Source: Luxibacter massiliensis (GTDB lineage: Bacteria; Bacillota; Clostridia; Lachnospirales; Lachnospiraceae). Taken from it: a DNA stretch of 64,000 bases. The notes beneath the pieces were generated by a model. The model saw nothing but the letters and a program-made list of their open reading frames with translations. It was not told where the DNA came from and made no database searches. The stretch lies in NCBI RefSeq assembly GCF_900604355.1, contig NZ_UWOE01000001.1, positions 1,860,001 through 1,924,000 on the forward strand. The letters run 5' to 3'. This document shows, piece after piece, positions 8,739 through 17,177 of the stretch. A program made the translations under genes and the position numbers. Numbering within the stretch: the stretch's first letter is position 1; the number at the start of each line of letters is the position of its first letter.

Positions 8739-10160
8739 ATGATGAGCAGCATCAAAAAACAAAAGAGCAAATTTGACCGCGTCCTCGGAAAGAAGGATGT
8801 CTTTTCTATCGCCTTTGGCGCCATGATCGGCTGGAGTTGGGTAGTTATGGCAGGCCAATGGATTTTGAAGGCCGGAACTGCCGGAGCCATGCTTGCGTTT
8901 GTCCTGGGCGGAATTATGATTATGTTCGTGGGCCTTACTTATGCAGAACTGACTTCCGCCTTGCCGCAGTGCGGAGGGGAACAAATATTCAGCCTCCGTG
9001 CCCTGGGGCCAAACTGGTCCTTCTTGTGTACCTGGGCAATTATTTTAGGATATGTGGGGGTCGTGGCCTTCGAAGCCTGTGCCCTTCCCACTGTGTTGGA
9101 ATATATTGCCCCAGGAATTATGAAAGGTTATATGTATACTGTTGAGGGATTTGATATTTATGCCGTGTGGGTGGCCATCGGCGTGGTCAGCTCCATCATC
9201 ATAACGATTGTCAACTATGTAGGGGTCAAGCCTGCCGCATATATGCAGGGAGTCTTTACATTTATTATTGTCAGCATAGGGGTCGTCCTCATAGGCGGCT
9301 CTGCTGTCAGTGGAGATGTTTCCCACACGAAGCCTCTGTTTGATAATGGGTTTGGGGGACTGTTATCCGTGGCAGTTATGACGCCTTTTATGTTTGTGGG
9401 ATTTGATGTCATACCACAGGCCGCAGAAGAAATCGCTGTCCCCTTTAAGCAGATTGGTAAGATTATCCTGATATCCATTGGGTCAGCCATTGCATGGTAT
9501 GCGCTTATTATATTTGCTGTTTCTCTGATGATGACCAAGTCGGATATGCAGACCTCTGTCCTGATTACGGCGGACGCTATGAAGAAAGCCTACGGCGGTC
9601 GGGCGATTATGGCAGATATCTTAATTATCGGCGGCATGGCTGGTATTCTATCCAGCTGGAATTCCTTCTTTATGGGAGGCAGCAGGGCCATTTATGCGTT
9701 AGCAGAGGCCAAATGCCTGCCTGCCTTTTTGACTAAGATCCACCCTAAATACAAGACCCCTTCCAATGCCATACTTCTTATCGGTGCAATCTCCTGTATC
9801 GCCCCGTTTTTTGGGAGGGCCATGATGGAATGGCTGACTAATGCCGGGGGGATCGGCGCTGTGACAGCTTATCTGATGGTATCTATTTCTTTTCTTGTAC
9901 TTCGCAAAAAAGAACCTGGGCTTGCCCGGCCTTATAAAGTTAAAAACCATAGATTTATCGGCGGCATGGCAATTTTACTGAGCAGTTTCATGCTTATTCT
10001 TTATATGCCCGGGATGCCCTCCGGCCTGTCCTACCCTGAATGGATGATTATTGGCCTGTGGACCTTATTGGGCGTGGTATTTTATGCTTATGCAAAACGC
10101 AGGTTCCCTGAGTTTGGCCGTATACTGGATATTGACCTCCAGGAAATCAATAACCAGTAA
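8739..10160 (+). CDS. APC-superfamily amino acid permease
   Basis: 473-residue integral membrane protein with about 12 hydrophobic segments. The N-terminal phrase VFSIAFGAMIGWSW is the unwound TM1 substrate site typical of APC transporters (the G-x-G/IG motif). GLTYAELTSALPQCGGE in TM2-loop is also characteristic. It probably carries an amino acid or polyamine in symport or exchange; the substrate cannot be read. The start is ATG 8739 (or the next codon, ATG 8742) after GGAGTGAT. It stands alone between two inverted copies of the dispersed repeat and is convergent with the P-type ATPase, sharing a bidirectional terminator. Confidence 0.88.
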   Translation: MMSSIKKQKSKFDRVLGKKDVFSIAFGAMIGWSWVVMAGQWILKAGTAGAMLAFVLGGIMIMFVGLTYAELTSALPQCGGEQIFSLRALGPNWSFLCTWAIILGYVGVVAFEACALPTVLEYIAPGIMKGYMYTVEGFDIYAVWVAIGVVSSIIITIVNYVGVKPAAYMQGVFTFIIVSIGVVLIGGSAVSGDVSHTKPLFDNGFGGLLSVAVMTPFMFVGFDVIPQAAEEIAVPFKQIGKIILISIGSAIAWYALIIFAVSLMMTKSDMQTSVLITADAMKKAYGGRAIMADILIIGGMAGILSSWNSFFMGGSRAIYALAEAKCLPAFLTKIHPKYKTPSNAILLIGAISCIAPFFGRAMMEWLTNAGGIGAVTAYLMVSISFLVLRKKEPGLARPYKVKNHRFIGGMAILLSSFMLILYMPGMPSGLSYPEWMIIGLWTLLGVVFYAYAKRRFPEFGRILDIDLQEINNQ

Positions 10161-10172
10161 TATTTACACCTA

Positions 10173-10303
10173 CAGTCAAAACCCCGATGCAAGCATACGG
10201 GGCATCAAACTAGCAGCGATGCAAGCGTCGGAATATTAGACCCTCGCGGCAGTCGCCAAATGGACATGTAAACATGTCCCCTTGGCTCATTGCCCGCGGG
10301 AAT
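10173..10303 (-). repeat. Dispersed palindromic repeat, copy C (full length, inverted)
   Basis: Reverse complement of copies B and D. Reading the minus strand, it begins TTCCCGCGGGCAATGAGCC, has a perfect GGACATG-TTTA-CATGTCC apical stem, and ends ATGCAAG..GGGGTTTTGAC-like. It starts 13 bases after the permease stop codon. Confidence 0.87.
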
Positions 10304-10305
10304 AA

Positions 10306-10345
10306 AAAGTCCTCCGGATATAATATATCGTATCCGGAGGACTTT
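10306..10345. terminator. Bidirectional terminator between permease and P-type ATPase
   Basis: AAAGTCCTCCGGATA (10306-10320) pairs perfectly with TATCCGGAGGACTTT (10331-10345) over 15 bp. A-rich sequence on one side and T-rich on the other let it stop transcripts from both directions. The stronger U-run is on the minus strand. Confidence 0.9.
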
Positions 10346-10363
10346 CTATTATCTGCCCGTCAA

Positions 10364-12982
10364 TTAATTTTTATTATTCTGGATAAAGTGTTTTAACCAC
10401 TTCAGTCCCTGTATGACAGGCAGATTCAAGAGCGCCAGCCCATATACGGCCAACAGCTGCACCGGCGTCAGGGTCTGTACCTTAAAGACGCTCTGCAGTC
10501 CAGGGATCACCATAACTGCCGTTATGAGGAGAAGTCCCAGCAAAAACGCCCCAATTAAATATATATTATTAAGAAATGTTTTGCTGAACACTACCGGCAT
10601 ATCTGACTTACAATTAAAGCCATGGACAAGGCGGGCAGTACATAGAGTGCCAAATGCCATTGTACTGCCAAGCAGTGCATTCTGTCCCTTATATCCAACC
10701 AGAAAAGCAATCACTGTCGTCACGCCTATTGAAAACCCCTCGATCCCTATCTTCATGAGGAAGTCTTTTGTAAGGATAGATTCATGCATGGGCCTTGGTT
10801 TTTCCTCCATCACAGATTTACTGTGAGGTTCCAGGCCCAGCGCTATGGCCGGAAGGCTGTCTGTAAGCAGATTGATAAACAGAAGATGTACCGGGGCAAA
10901 GGGAACAGGCAGTCCGGCAATAGAGGCATAGAGGACAGCCAGTATTGCGCCAAAATTACCTGACAGGAGAAACTGTATAGAATTTTTAATATTCCGGTAT
11001 ACATTCCTGCCATTTTCAACAGCTTTGACAATTGTGGCAAAGTTATCATCTGTAAGGACCATAGAGGCCGCATCCTTGGACACCTCGCTTCCTGTAATGC
11101 CCATAGCCACGCCAATGTCCGCCTGCTTTAAAGCCGGCGCATCATTGACTCCGTCCCCAGTCATGGAAACAATATTGCCCTTTTCCTGCCATGCACGTAC
11201 AATACGGATTTTATGCTCCGGCGACACACGGGCATACACTGATATCCCTTCCACAAATTCCTTTAACTCTTCGTCAGACATTTTATCGATCTCACGGCCC
11301 TCACAGGCTTCTGATTCCTTTTCCAGAATCCCGATCCTGGCGGCAATGGCCGCCGCAGTCACTTTGTGGTCTCCTGTGATCATAATGGGGCGGATTCCTG
11401 CCCTCTTGCATTCTTCCACCGCTGCCTTTGACTCTCTCCGGGGAGGATCCATCATTGATATCAGTCCCACGAATATAAGGTCGCACTCATCCTCCAATGT
11501 AAGCTCATGGTCCTGTGGGATTTCTTTATATGCAAATCCCAGTACCCGAAGGCCATTTCTGGAAAACGCCTGGTTCTGGATTTCTATTTTCTCTCTGTCC
11601 TCTTCCGTAAATTTCCTTACCTGATCCTGTACCTGGATGAGGGACATTCTTTTAAGAAGGACATCCACGGCCCCTTTCACAATCACCACGTGCTTCTCAT
11701 CAATTGTATGCACAGTGGACATAAGTTTTCTGTCACTGTCAAAAGGATTTTCTCCAAGCCGCGGATATTTTTTCCGCACATCCTGGGCAGGCACCCCCAA
11801 TTCACTGCCCAGATTAATCAGGGCAGTCTCTGTGGGATCCCCTATCTCTACGCCGTCTACATTTGTAGAATCATTACATAGTATACTGCAGAGCAGCAGC
11901 ATACTATGTCCCGGCAATGAAAGGTCTACGTCCTCAGCCAGGACTCTCTTTTCATCCACATAATAATCTTCCACTGTCATTCTGTTCTGTGTCAGGGTAC
12001 CTGTCTTATCTGAACAAATGACGGACACGCTTCCTAAGCCCTCCACAGCCTGCAGCTTCCTGATAATTGCATGTTCCCTGGCCATCTTCTGTGTGCCGAA
12101 GGACAGGACGATTGTGACTATCGAGCTCAGGGCCTCGGGTATGGCCGCAACAGCCAGTGCCACGGCGAATAAGAAAGCATCGCCGATCTTGCCTCCCTGC
12201 AGGACATTGACCCCAAATAAAATACCGCAGAAAACTAGAATGATAATGGAAAGCTTCTGGCCAAACTGATCCAAATTTATCTGAAGAGGGGTGCGCTTTT
12301 CAGAGGTTGTTTTCAGAAGGCTTGCTATCTTTCCAACCTCTGTCTCCATGCCAATACCCGTCACGACAAAGGAACCACGCCCATATGTGACAAAACTGCC
12401 GGAATAAACCATATTCACCCTGTCTCCAAGAGGAACCTCGCCGGTGACAGGATCTATTGTTTTATCCACGCCAAGACTCTCCCCGGTAAGCGCACTCTCA
12501 TCCACCTTGAGACTGGCACATTCCAGCAGGCGCCCATCAGCAGGTATGTAATCCCCTGCATCCAGCATAACAATATCTCCCACTGTCACCTCCGCAGAAG
12601 GAATTGGAACAACATTTCCTCCACGGAGCACTTTTGCCCCTGGCCCAGAGAGCTTTTTTAAGCTGGACAGAGACTGTTCCGCCTTTACTGTCTGCACGGT
12701 CCCTAAGATTGCATTAATGGTAATTACGATCAGGATAACCACTGCACTTTCCGCATCTCCCAGAAATCCTGACACAATGGCCGCTATGATCAGTATAATC
12801 ACCAGAAAATCCTTGAACTGTTCCAGAAATATCTGTGCTGCAGTCTTTTTCTTCCCTTCCACCAGCTCGTTGGGGCCATACTGCTCCTGGTGCTTCTTTA
12901 CTTCCTCATCTGTCAGCGGTTCCAAAGTACCATTGACTCTCTTTTTAACTTCCTCACCAGAAATCTGATAAAATTCCTTCAT
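10364..12982 (-). CDS. P-type cation-transporting ATPase (P2A type; Ca2+/Mn2+ exporter)
   Basis: 872-residue P2A pump. It has the N-terminal cation-ATPase domain, TGES actuator loop at 166-169, phosphorylated Asp325 in DKTGT, the hinge GDGVNDAP, M4 motif IPEALSS (from residue 281) and M6 NLLTDSLPAIALG. The sequence resembles bacterial calcium pumps of the LMCA1 type. The leader carries a Mn2+ riboswitch, and related ATPases under this riboswitch (Lactococcus YoaB, pneumococcal MgtA) handle manganese. I infer Mn2+ efflux, with Ca2+ as the alternative. The ATG follows ATGGAGGATATTAG. Confidence 0.93.
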   Translation of the reverse strand: MKEFYQISGEEVKKRVNGTLEPLTDEEVKKHQEQYGPNELVEGKKKTAAQIFLEQFKDFLVIILIIAAIVSGFLGDAESAVVILIVITINAILGTVQTVKAEQSLSSLKKLSGPGAKVLRGGNVVPIPSAEVTVGDIVMLDAGDYIPADGRLLECASLKVDESALTGESLGVDKTIDPVTGEVPLGDRVNMVYSGSFVTYGRGSFVVTGIGMETEVGKIASLLKTTSEKRTPLQINLDQFGQKLSIIILVFCGILFGVNVLQGGKIGDAFLFAVALAVAAIPEALSSIVTIVLSFGTQKMAREHAIIRKLQAVEGLGSVSVICSDKTGTLTQNRMTVEDYYVDEKRVLAEDVDLSLPGHSMLLLCSILCNDSTNVDGVEIGDPTETALINLGSELGVPAQDVRKKYPRLGENPFDSDRKLMSTVHTIDEKHVVIVKGAVDVLLKRMSLIQVQDQVRKFTEEDREKIEIQNQAFSRNGLRVLGFAYKEIPQDHELTLEDECDLIFVGLISMMDPPRRESKAAVEECKRAGIRPIMITGDHKVTAAAIAARIGILEKESEACEGREIDKMSDEELKEFVEGISVYARVSPEHKIRIVRAWQEKGNIVSMTGDGVNDAPALKQADIGVAMGITGSEVSKDAASMVLTDDNFATIVKAVENGRNVYRNIKNSIQFLLSGNFGAILAVLYASIAGLPVPFAPVHLLFINLLTDSLPAIALGLEPHSKSVMEEKPRPMHESILTKDFLMKIGIEGFSIGVTTVIAFLVGYKGQNALLGSTMAFGTLCTARLVHGFNCKSDMPVVFSKTFLNNIYLIGAFLLGLLLITAVMVIPGLQSVFKVQTLTPVQLLAVYGLALLNLPVIQGLKWLKHFIQNNKN

Positions 12983-13100
12983 CTAATATCCTCCATTTCT
13001 TTTGCACAACAGGGCAAATACTTATGGCCAGGAGGGCCTGTTTTAAAGGATGCCCTTTAAGCCATGCATCTGCCAATCTCCCCCTCTGCTTTGCCGGCAT

Positions 13101-13146
13101 AAAAAGGAGACTCTTATTGCACTTTATGTAATGCAATAAAAGTCTC
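13101..13146 (-). terminator. Riboswitch-controlled terminator of the P-type ATPase leader
   Basis: On the minus strand GAGACTTTTATTGCA pairs with TGCAATAAGAGTCTC (15 bp, one G-U), followed by CCTTTTTATG. The 5' arm starts inside the GTGAGACT end of the aptamer, so ligand binding that holds this strand in P1 should prevent termination: a transcriptional ON switch. Confidence 0.88.
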
Positions 13147-13231
13147 ACTGTTTAATCACGATACGGATGGCATCCCATCGTACTGACGACATCGCAAACG
13201 CCCAACTTCAGCGCCAGTTACTCCCTTTTAC
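13141..13231 (-). promoter_or_regulatory. yybP-ykoY (Mn2+) riboswitch aptamer
   Basis: On the minus strand the leader begins AAAAGGGAGTAACTGGCGCTGAA, contains GTCGTCAGTAC in the middle, and ends ACAGTGAGACT. These match the conserved blocks of the yybP-ykoY class (AGGGGAGUA, GUCGUCA, GUGAGACC), which senses Mn2+ by cross-helix docking. The aptamer sits right at the transcription start predicted from the promoter, and its 3' strand overlaps the terminator. Confidence 0.87.
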
Positions 13232-13239
13232 TAAAAATT

Positions 13240-13268
13240 ACTATAATACAGCGGGCAAATTCTGTCAA
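13240..13268 (-). promoter_or_regulatory. Sigma-A promoter of the Mn2+ riboswitch / P-type ATPase
   Basis: On the minus strand TTGACA (13263-13268), 17 bases, TATAGT (13240-13245). This is near consensus, which fits constitutive initiation with control left to the riboswitch. Confidence 0.85.
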
Positions 13269-13305
13269 GGGAAAACCCTCTATTTTTAAAGCTGTCACTT
13301 TTTGC

Positions 13306-14178
13306 TTACATTCCCAATCTCTCTACAATTTGTTTTGCCTGAGGGGTATTCGCCACTCCGCCTTCCCCTGTCTCCCGCAGTGATACATGCATGGCCTCTC
13401 CTACCTCTTTCATGGCATCAATCACCTGATCCGGAGGGATTCTGCTTGTAATTCCCGCAAGGGCCATATCCGCTGCCGCCAGTGCATTCACGGCGCCTAT
13501 GACATTGCGCTTCACACAGGGCACCTCGACAAGTCCGGCAACCGGGTCACAGACAAGCCCCAGGAGGTTTTTAAGGGCCATAGCTGCCGCATGTATAACC
13601 TGGCTGTTCCCACCGCCTTTCAGGAATACAAGCGCCCCTGCCGCCATGGCGGAAGCTGCGCCAATCTCTGCCTGGCAGCCGCCCGCCGCCCCGGCAATAA
13701 ACGCCCTGGCAGCTATCACCTGCCCGATTCCTGCTGTCACATATAACCCTCTGATGATGTCCTCCCTGTCTGCCTTCCCGCCTCGGTATAAGGGCACAAA
13801 AACAGCCGGGATGACGCCGCAGGCTCCTGCCGTAGGAGCCGCTACAATCCGTTTCATGCAGGCGTTGGACTCCCCCATCTGCAGAGCCTGGGCAATCACT
13901 TCAGATACAAAATCACCGCACAGGGTATCCCCCTTCTGCCTGTATTGTTCCATCTGCCCTCCCATGCCTCCTACAAGGCCGCTGTTTGAGGTCAGGCTAT
14001 CTTCATACTCCCCGCTGGCCCTTAACATGGCGTCCCACATTCCAGACATCACAGAAAAGGAATCCTCTTCACTGACAGACCTTTCATTCATATCATCCAA
14101 AAGCACGGCTCTCCAAAATGGAATCTTCTTTTCCTCACATAACTGTGTTATTTCTTCTAAAGACTGATAAGACATCAC
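13306..14178 (-). CDS. sdaAA: L-serine dehydratase, iron-sulfur-dependent, alpha subunit
   Basis: 290-residue subunit of the [4Fe-4S] L-serine ammonia-lyase that turns serine into pyruvate and ammonia. Cluster and substrate regions are visible in GACGVIPAVF, GGCQAEIGAAS and VCDPVAGLVEVPC, which carry the conserved cysteines. The beta-subunit stop overlaps the start (GTG 14178 or ATG 14175; the ribosome site GGGGAGGG serves both). The two-subunit arrangement is the usual one in Gram-positive anaerobes. Confidence 0.95.
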   Translation of the reverse strand: MMSYQSLEEITQLCEEKKIPFWRAVLLDDMNERSVSEEDSFSVMSGMWDAMLRASGEYEDSLTSNSGLVGGMGGQMEQYRQKGDTLCGDFVSEVIAQALQMGESNACMKRIVAAPTAGACGVIPAVFVPLYRGGKADREDIIRGLYVTAGIGQVIAARAFIAGAAGGCQAEIGAASAMAAGALVFLKGGGNSQVIHAAAMALKNLLGLVCDPVAGLVEVPCVKRNVIGAVNALAAADMALAGITSRIPPDQVIDAMKEVGEAMHVSLRETGEGGVANTPQAKQIVERLGM

Positions 14179-14840
14179 ATACCCTCCCCATCCAAATATG
14201 TTACCTGGCTGATGCCTTCCTGTGACTTAAGCCACAGGAGTGACTGCTCAGGCACAGGCTGGTCGATTTCTATCACCATGACCGCCCGGCCCCCCTTCTT
14301 GCCGCGGTATAAATGCAGGGTAGCTATATTGATTTTATCTTTTGACAACATGGAAGTCACGGCCGCAACATGCCCCGGCCTGTCCTCATTATGGACAATC
14401 AGGGTGGGGCAGTCCCCTGTACAGTTTACCACAATCCCGTCCAGCTTATTCACCATAATCCGTCCGCCGCCCAGTGAAGATGCCTGCACCTCGATCTTTT
14501 TCCCCTCCCCACTGTACACTTCTAAAAAGGCTGTGTTTGGATGCGCACCGGCTATCTGTATGTTTTGTATCTGAAAATCCAGTCCCTGGCTGCCCGCAAT
14601 CTCAAAACTGTGGGGGATCCGCACATCATCTGGTTTCATCCCCAAAAGTCCTGCCACAATGGCCTTGTCAGTGCCATGTCCTCTGCCAGTCGCTGCAAAA
14701 GAACCGTGAAGGCCGATACTTGCACGTACTGGCCGGCTGCCCAGCAATGTCCTGGTAATATAGCCAATTCTGGCGGCGCCTGCTGTATGGGAGCTGGAAG
14801 GCCCTACCATGACAGGCCCCAAAATATCAAAAATGTTCAT
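14175..14840 (-). CDS. sdaAB: L-serine dehydratase, iron-sulfur-dependent, beta subunit
   Basis: 221 residues. The N-terminal half has the serine-dehydratase beta fold with the start FDILGPVMVGPSSSHTAGA, a conserved motif of this family. The C-terminal 75 residues form an ACT domain (HNEDRPGHVAAVTSML) that probably senses serine. Start ATG 14840 follows GAGGTGAATT. The gene is translationally coupled to sdaAA. An extended -10 sequence TGCTATACT lies about 130 bases upstream, but its -35 is poor. Confidence 0.95.
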   Translation of the reverse strand: MNIFDILGPVMVGPSSSHTAGAARIGYITRTLLGSRPVRASIGLHGSFAATGRGHGTDKAIVAGLLGMKPDDVRIPHSFEIAGSQGLDFQIQNIQIAGAHPNTAFLEVYSGEGKKIEVQASSLGGGRIMVNKLDGIVVNCTGDCPTLIVHNEDRPGHVAAVTSMLSKDKINIATLHLYRGKKGGRAVMVIEIDQPVPEQSLLWLKSQEGISQVTYLDGEGM

Positions 14841-15074
14841 AATTCACCTCTCTGCCATCCTCTGTTTATCCTTTCCCCGAAGAACACCGGACAAAAATAT
14901 ACGTTCCATCCAGATGCCTCTGCCAGGGACATCCCCCGCTGACCGGCCCATGGGCCGCCAAAGGGTATCTTATTTCTGATACACAGTATAGCAGATATCT
15001 CTACAAATATCTATGGATTCCGAATTATTTTGAGGGGTCTTTCCTGATAAAATGTGACAGATTCTCTAACTCAT

Positions 15075-15170
15075 AAAAAGACTGTGCCAAGACACATTCT
15101 CGCAGCCAGCGCGGCTCCTTGCGGCACTCTTCATCTTCGCGCGAGTAGGCATCATCACACGAAGCCTGTG
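15075..15170 (-). ncRNA. Candidate structured RNA (unrecognised)
   Basis: Reading the minus strand: CTTCG (15160-15164) can pair with CGAAG (15135-15139); GTGCC (15123-15127) with GGCAC (15084-15088); inside the latter, GC and AGCC pair with GGCT and GC around a GCGCT loop. The segment ends in GTCTTTTT (T-run 15075-15079). This nested structure plus T-run resembles a small RNA or attenuator. I do not recognise the family, and no promoter is obvious in front of it. Confidence 0.35.
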
Positions 15171-15204
15171 CATATGTTATAGAGGGCAGAGAACTTCCTA
15201 GAAC

Positions 15205-15253
15205 ATAAAAACGGACTGCCCTGGCTGTACTCCCAGCTTCAGACTGTCCGTTT
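15205..15253 (-). terminator. Rho-independent terminator of gdhA
   Basis: On the minus strand AAACGGAC (15246-15253 complement) pairs with GTCCGTTT (15209-15216 complement) around a long, partly paired loop, followed by TTTTATGTT. It lies 22 bases after the gdhA stop. Confidence 0.8.
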
Positions 15254-15275
15254 ATATTTCCTTTATACTTTACTA

Positions 15276-16610
15276 CTATACGATCCCCTGTGCTGTCATA
15301 GCATCCACTACCTTCTCAAAACCGGCGATATTGGCGCCAATCACATAATTGCCTTTGGCATCATAGCGCTCCGCAGCCTCTGCCATGTTGTGGCAGATAT
15401 CCTCCATGATTCTTTTGAGCTTCTCGTCCACTTCCTCAAATGTCCAGCTCAGCCTCTCGCTGTTCTGTGACATTTCCAGGGCCGATGTAGCCACACCGCC
15501 TGCATTCGCCGCCTTGCCCGGCGCAAACAGTACTCCGTTCGCCTGTAAATACTCTGTAGCCTCCAATGTAGTAGGCATATTGGCGCCCTCGGCCACTGCA
15601 ATACATCCATTGGCAACCAGTGCTTTCGCATCCTCGAGAAGAAGTTCGTTTTGTGTCGCACATGGAAGTGCCACATCGGCTTTTACTGACCATACGCCCC
15701 TGCCCTCGTGGTACTCTGCATTTGGACGGTACATCTTATATTCTGTCAGCCTTGCACGCCTTACTTCTTTAATTTCCTTCAAAGCCTCTACATCTATCCC
15801 ATCTGGGTCGTATATCCATCCATTTGAGTCACTGACTGTCACTACTTTAGCACCCAGCTGATGTGCCTTTTGTGTTGCATAGATCGCCACATTTCCAGAA
15901 CCTGAGACAAGAACTGTCTTTCCGGCAATCTCTATCCCATTCAGTTTTAACATCTCCTGTGTCAGGTAGAGAAGTCCATAGCCAGTAGCCTCTGTACGTG
16001 CCAGAGAACCGCCGTAGCTTAATCCCTTTCCTGTAAGTACGCCTTCGGACAGGCCGCGGATACGTTTATACTGACCATACATGTAGCCAATCTCCCTGGC
16101 TCCTGTACCGATATCTCCAGCCGGGACATCGGTGTCCGCCCCAATATATTTACACAGCTCTGTCATAAAGCTCTGGCAGAATGCCATGACTTCCCTGTCT
16201 GACTTGCCTTTGGGGTCAAAATCAGACCCGCCTTTTCCGCCGCCAATGGGAAGGCCTGTCAGTGAGTTTTTGAAAATCTGCTCGAACCCTAAGAACTTAA
16301 TGATGCCTAAGTTCACAGAGGGATGCAGCCTGAGTCCGCCTTTGTATGGCCCAATTGCACTGTTGAACTGTACGCGGAAACCAGTATTAACCTGTACCTG
16401 CCCGCTGTCATCCACCCATGGCACACGGAATTTCAGCTGTCTCTCAGGCTCAACCAGTCTTTCCAGAAGTGCATCCTTGCGGAACTTCTCCTCGTTGGCC
16501 TCCACGACCACGCGCAGAGACTCGAGCACCTCTTTGACTGCCTGATGGAATTCAGGTTCAGCAGGGTTTTTCTTTACGACTAATTCGATTACTTCATCAA
16601 CATATGACAT
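15276..16610 (-). CDS. gdhA: NADP-specific glutamate dehydrogenase
   Basis: 444-residue hexameric enzyme interconverting 2-oxoglutarate plus ammonia and glutamate. The catalytic-lysine region GGGKGGSDFDPKGKSD and the phrase PYKGGLRLHPSVN are diagnostic. Length matches the short bacterial class I enzymes, which normally use NADPH; cofactor choice is by family. The ATG follows the excellent ribosome site TTTAGGAGGTAAGAAGG. The promoter is at 16745-16773, giving a leader of about 127 bases rich in stem-loops. Together with serine dehydratase nearby it suggests active amino-acid nitrogen metabolism. Confidence 0.96.
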   Translation of the reverse strand: MSYVDEVIELVVKKNPAEPEFHQAVKEVLESLRVVVEANEEKFRKDALLERLVEPERQLKFRVPWVDDSGQVQVNTGFRVQFNSAIGPYKGGLRLHPSVNLGIIKFLGFEQIFKNSLTGLPIGGGKGGSDFDPKGKSDREVMAFCQSFMTELCKYIGADTDVPAGDIGTGAREIGYMYGQYKRIRGLSEGVLTGKGLSYGGSLARTEATGYGLLYLTQEMLKLNGIEIAGKTVLVSGSGNVAIYATQKAHQLGAKVVTVSDSNGWIYDPDGIDVEALKEIKEVRRARLTEYKMYRPNAEYHEGRGVWSVKADVALPCATQNELLLEDAKALVANGCIAVAEGANMPTTLEATEYLQANGVLFAPGKAANAGGVATSALEMSQNSERLSWTFEEVDEKLKRIMEDICHNMAEAAERYDAKGNYVIGANIAGFEKVVDAMTAQGIV

Positions 16611-16744
16611 CCTTCTTACCTCCTAAAGTATAAATCTCCCAGGATAATAGGTGCCTGCCCAAAAGGCAGCCGCAATATCAGGCCCGGGGCGGCCGCAGAC
16701 AGGCTGCGGGAACATGGAATACTAATTCTTCTCTTTCCTCATTT

Positions 16745-16773
16745 ATTTTAAGAGCTTAATGAAGTATTGTCAA
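16745..16773 (-). promoter_or_regulatory. Sigma-A promoter of gdhA
   Basis: On the minus strand TTGACA (16768-16773), 17 bases, TAAAAT (16745-16750), in AT-rich surroundings. Confidence 0.8.
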
Positions 16774-17106
16774 TTAAAAATTTCATATTTTTTACAACTT
16801 TATCACTTTATCTCATTAAATCCTTTTTGACATTAAAATTTTATAACAATTACCTGTATGATTTCCCCCGCATTTATTCTGGTTTTAACATTTCCATGCT
16901 CTAATTTCTGCCGCAGTTTATTTTTCTTGTCTATTTCAGAAAATAAATATTTTGCAGGAATGCGAATATAATAATTCACTTTTTCAGTTCCAAAAGAAAG
17001 AAGGAAGAATTTTGGCACATTCCCGAAACCAGAGCCAGTATGCATCATCACACTATGTGTGTTTTATATTATAGGAAAGTCCAGAGAAATTTCTTATAAC
17101 ATAAAA

Positions 17107-17151
17107 TGCAGGGCGCTGCCTGCCATAAAAGGACAGGCCTAATACCCTGCA
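17107..17151 (-). terminator. Rho-independent terminator of the CmpB-like gene
   Basis: TGCAGGG and CCCTGCA form the outer stem (17107-17113 with 17145-17151), with an inner GCCTG/CAGGC hairpin. On the minus strand it is followed by TTTTATGTT. Confidence 0.7.
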
Positions 17152-17177
17152 CATAATATAGGCGTATTTTATATCAT

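Larger units (their letters stand above)
12983..13305 (-). other. Regulatory leader of the P-type ATPase
   Basis: This gene-free stretch is explained mainly by a promoter (13240-13268), a Mn2+ riboswitch aptamer (13141-13231) and its terminator (13101-13146). About 118 bases of leader between terminator and start codon contain no further clear element. No obvious terminator for sdaAA is visible between 13269 and 13305. Confidence 0.8.
14841..15275 (-). other. Gene-free region between gdhA and sdaAB
   Basis: The region holds the gdhA terminator (15205-15253), a GC-rich structured element that ends in five T (15075-15170), and a possible extended -10 promoter for sdaAB (minus strand TGCTATACT at about 14985). 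No coding frame is convincing. Confidence 0.6.
16611..17177. other. Gene-free region upstream of gdhA
   Basis: It contains the gdhA leader with two GC-rich hairpins (CCGCAG/CTGCGG around 16700 and a GGCTGCC / GGGCAGGC pair around 16655), the gdhA promoter, an AT-rich stretch from 16780 to 17050 and the terminator of the gene at 17178. A 72-codon open frame (16833-17051, minus) lacks a ribosome site and I do not call it. Confidence 0.6.

Noticed and set aside
16833..17051. 72-codon open frame upstream of gdhA
   Set aside because: No ribosome site, AT-rich stretch and no family resemblance. It probably arises by chance.
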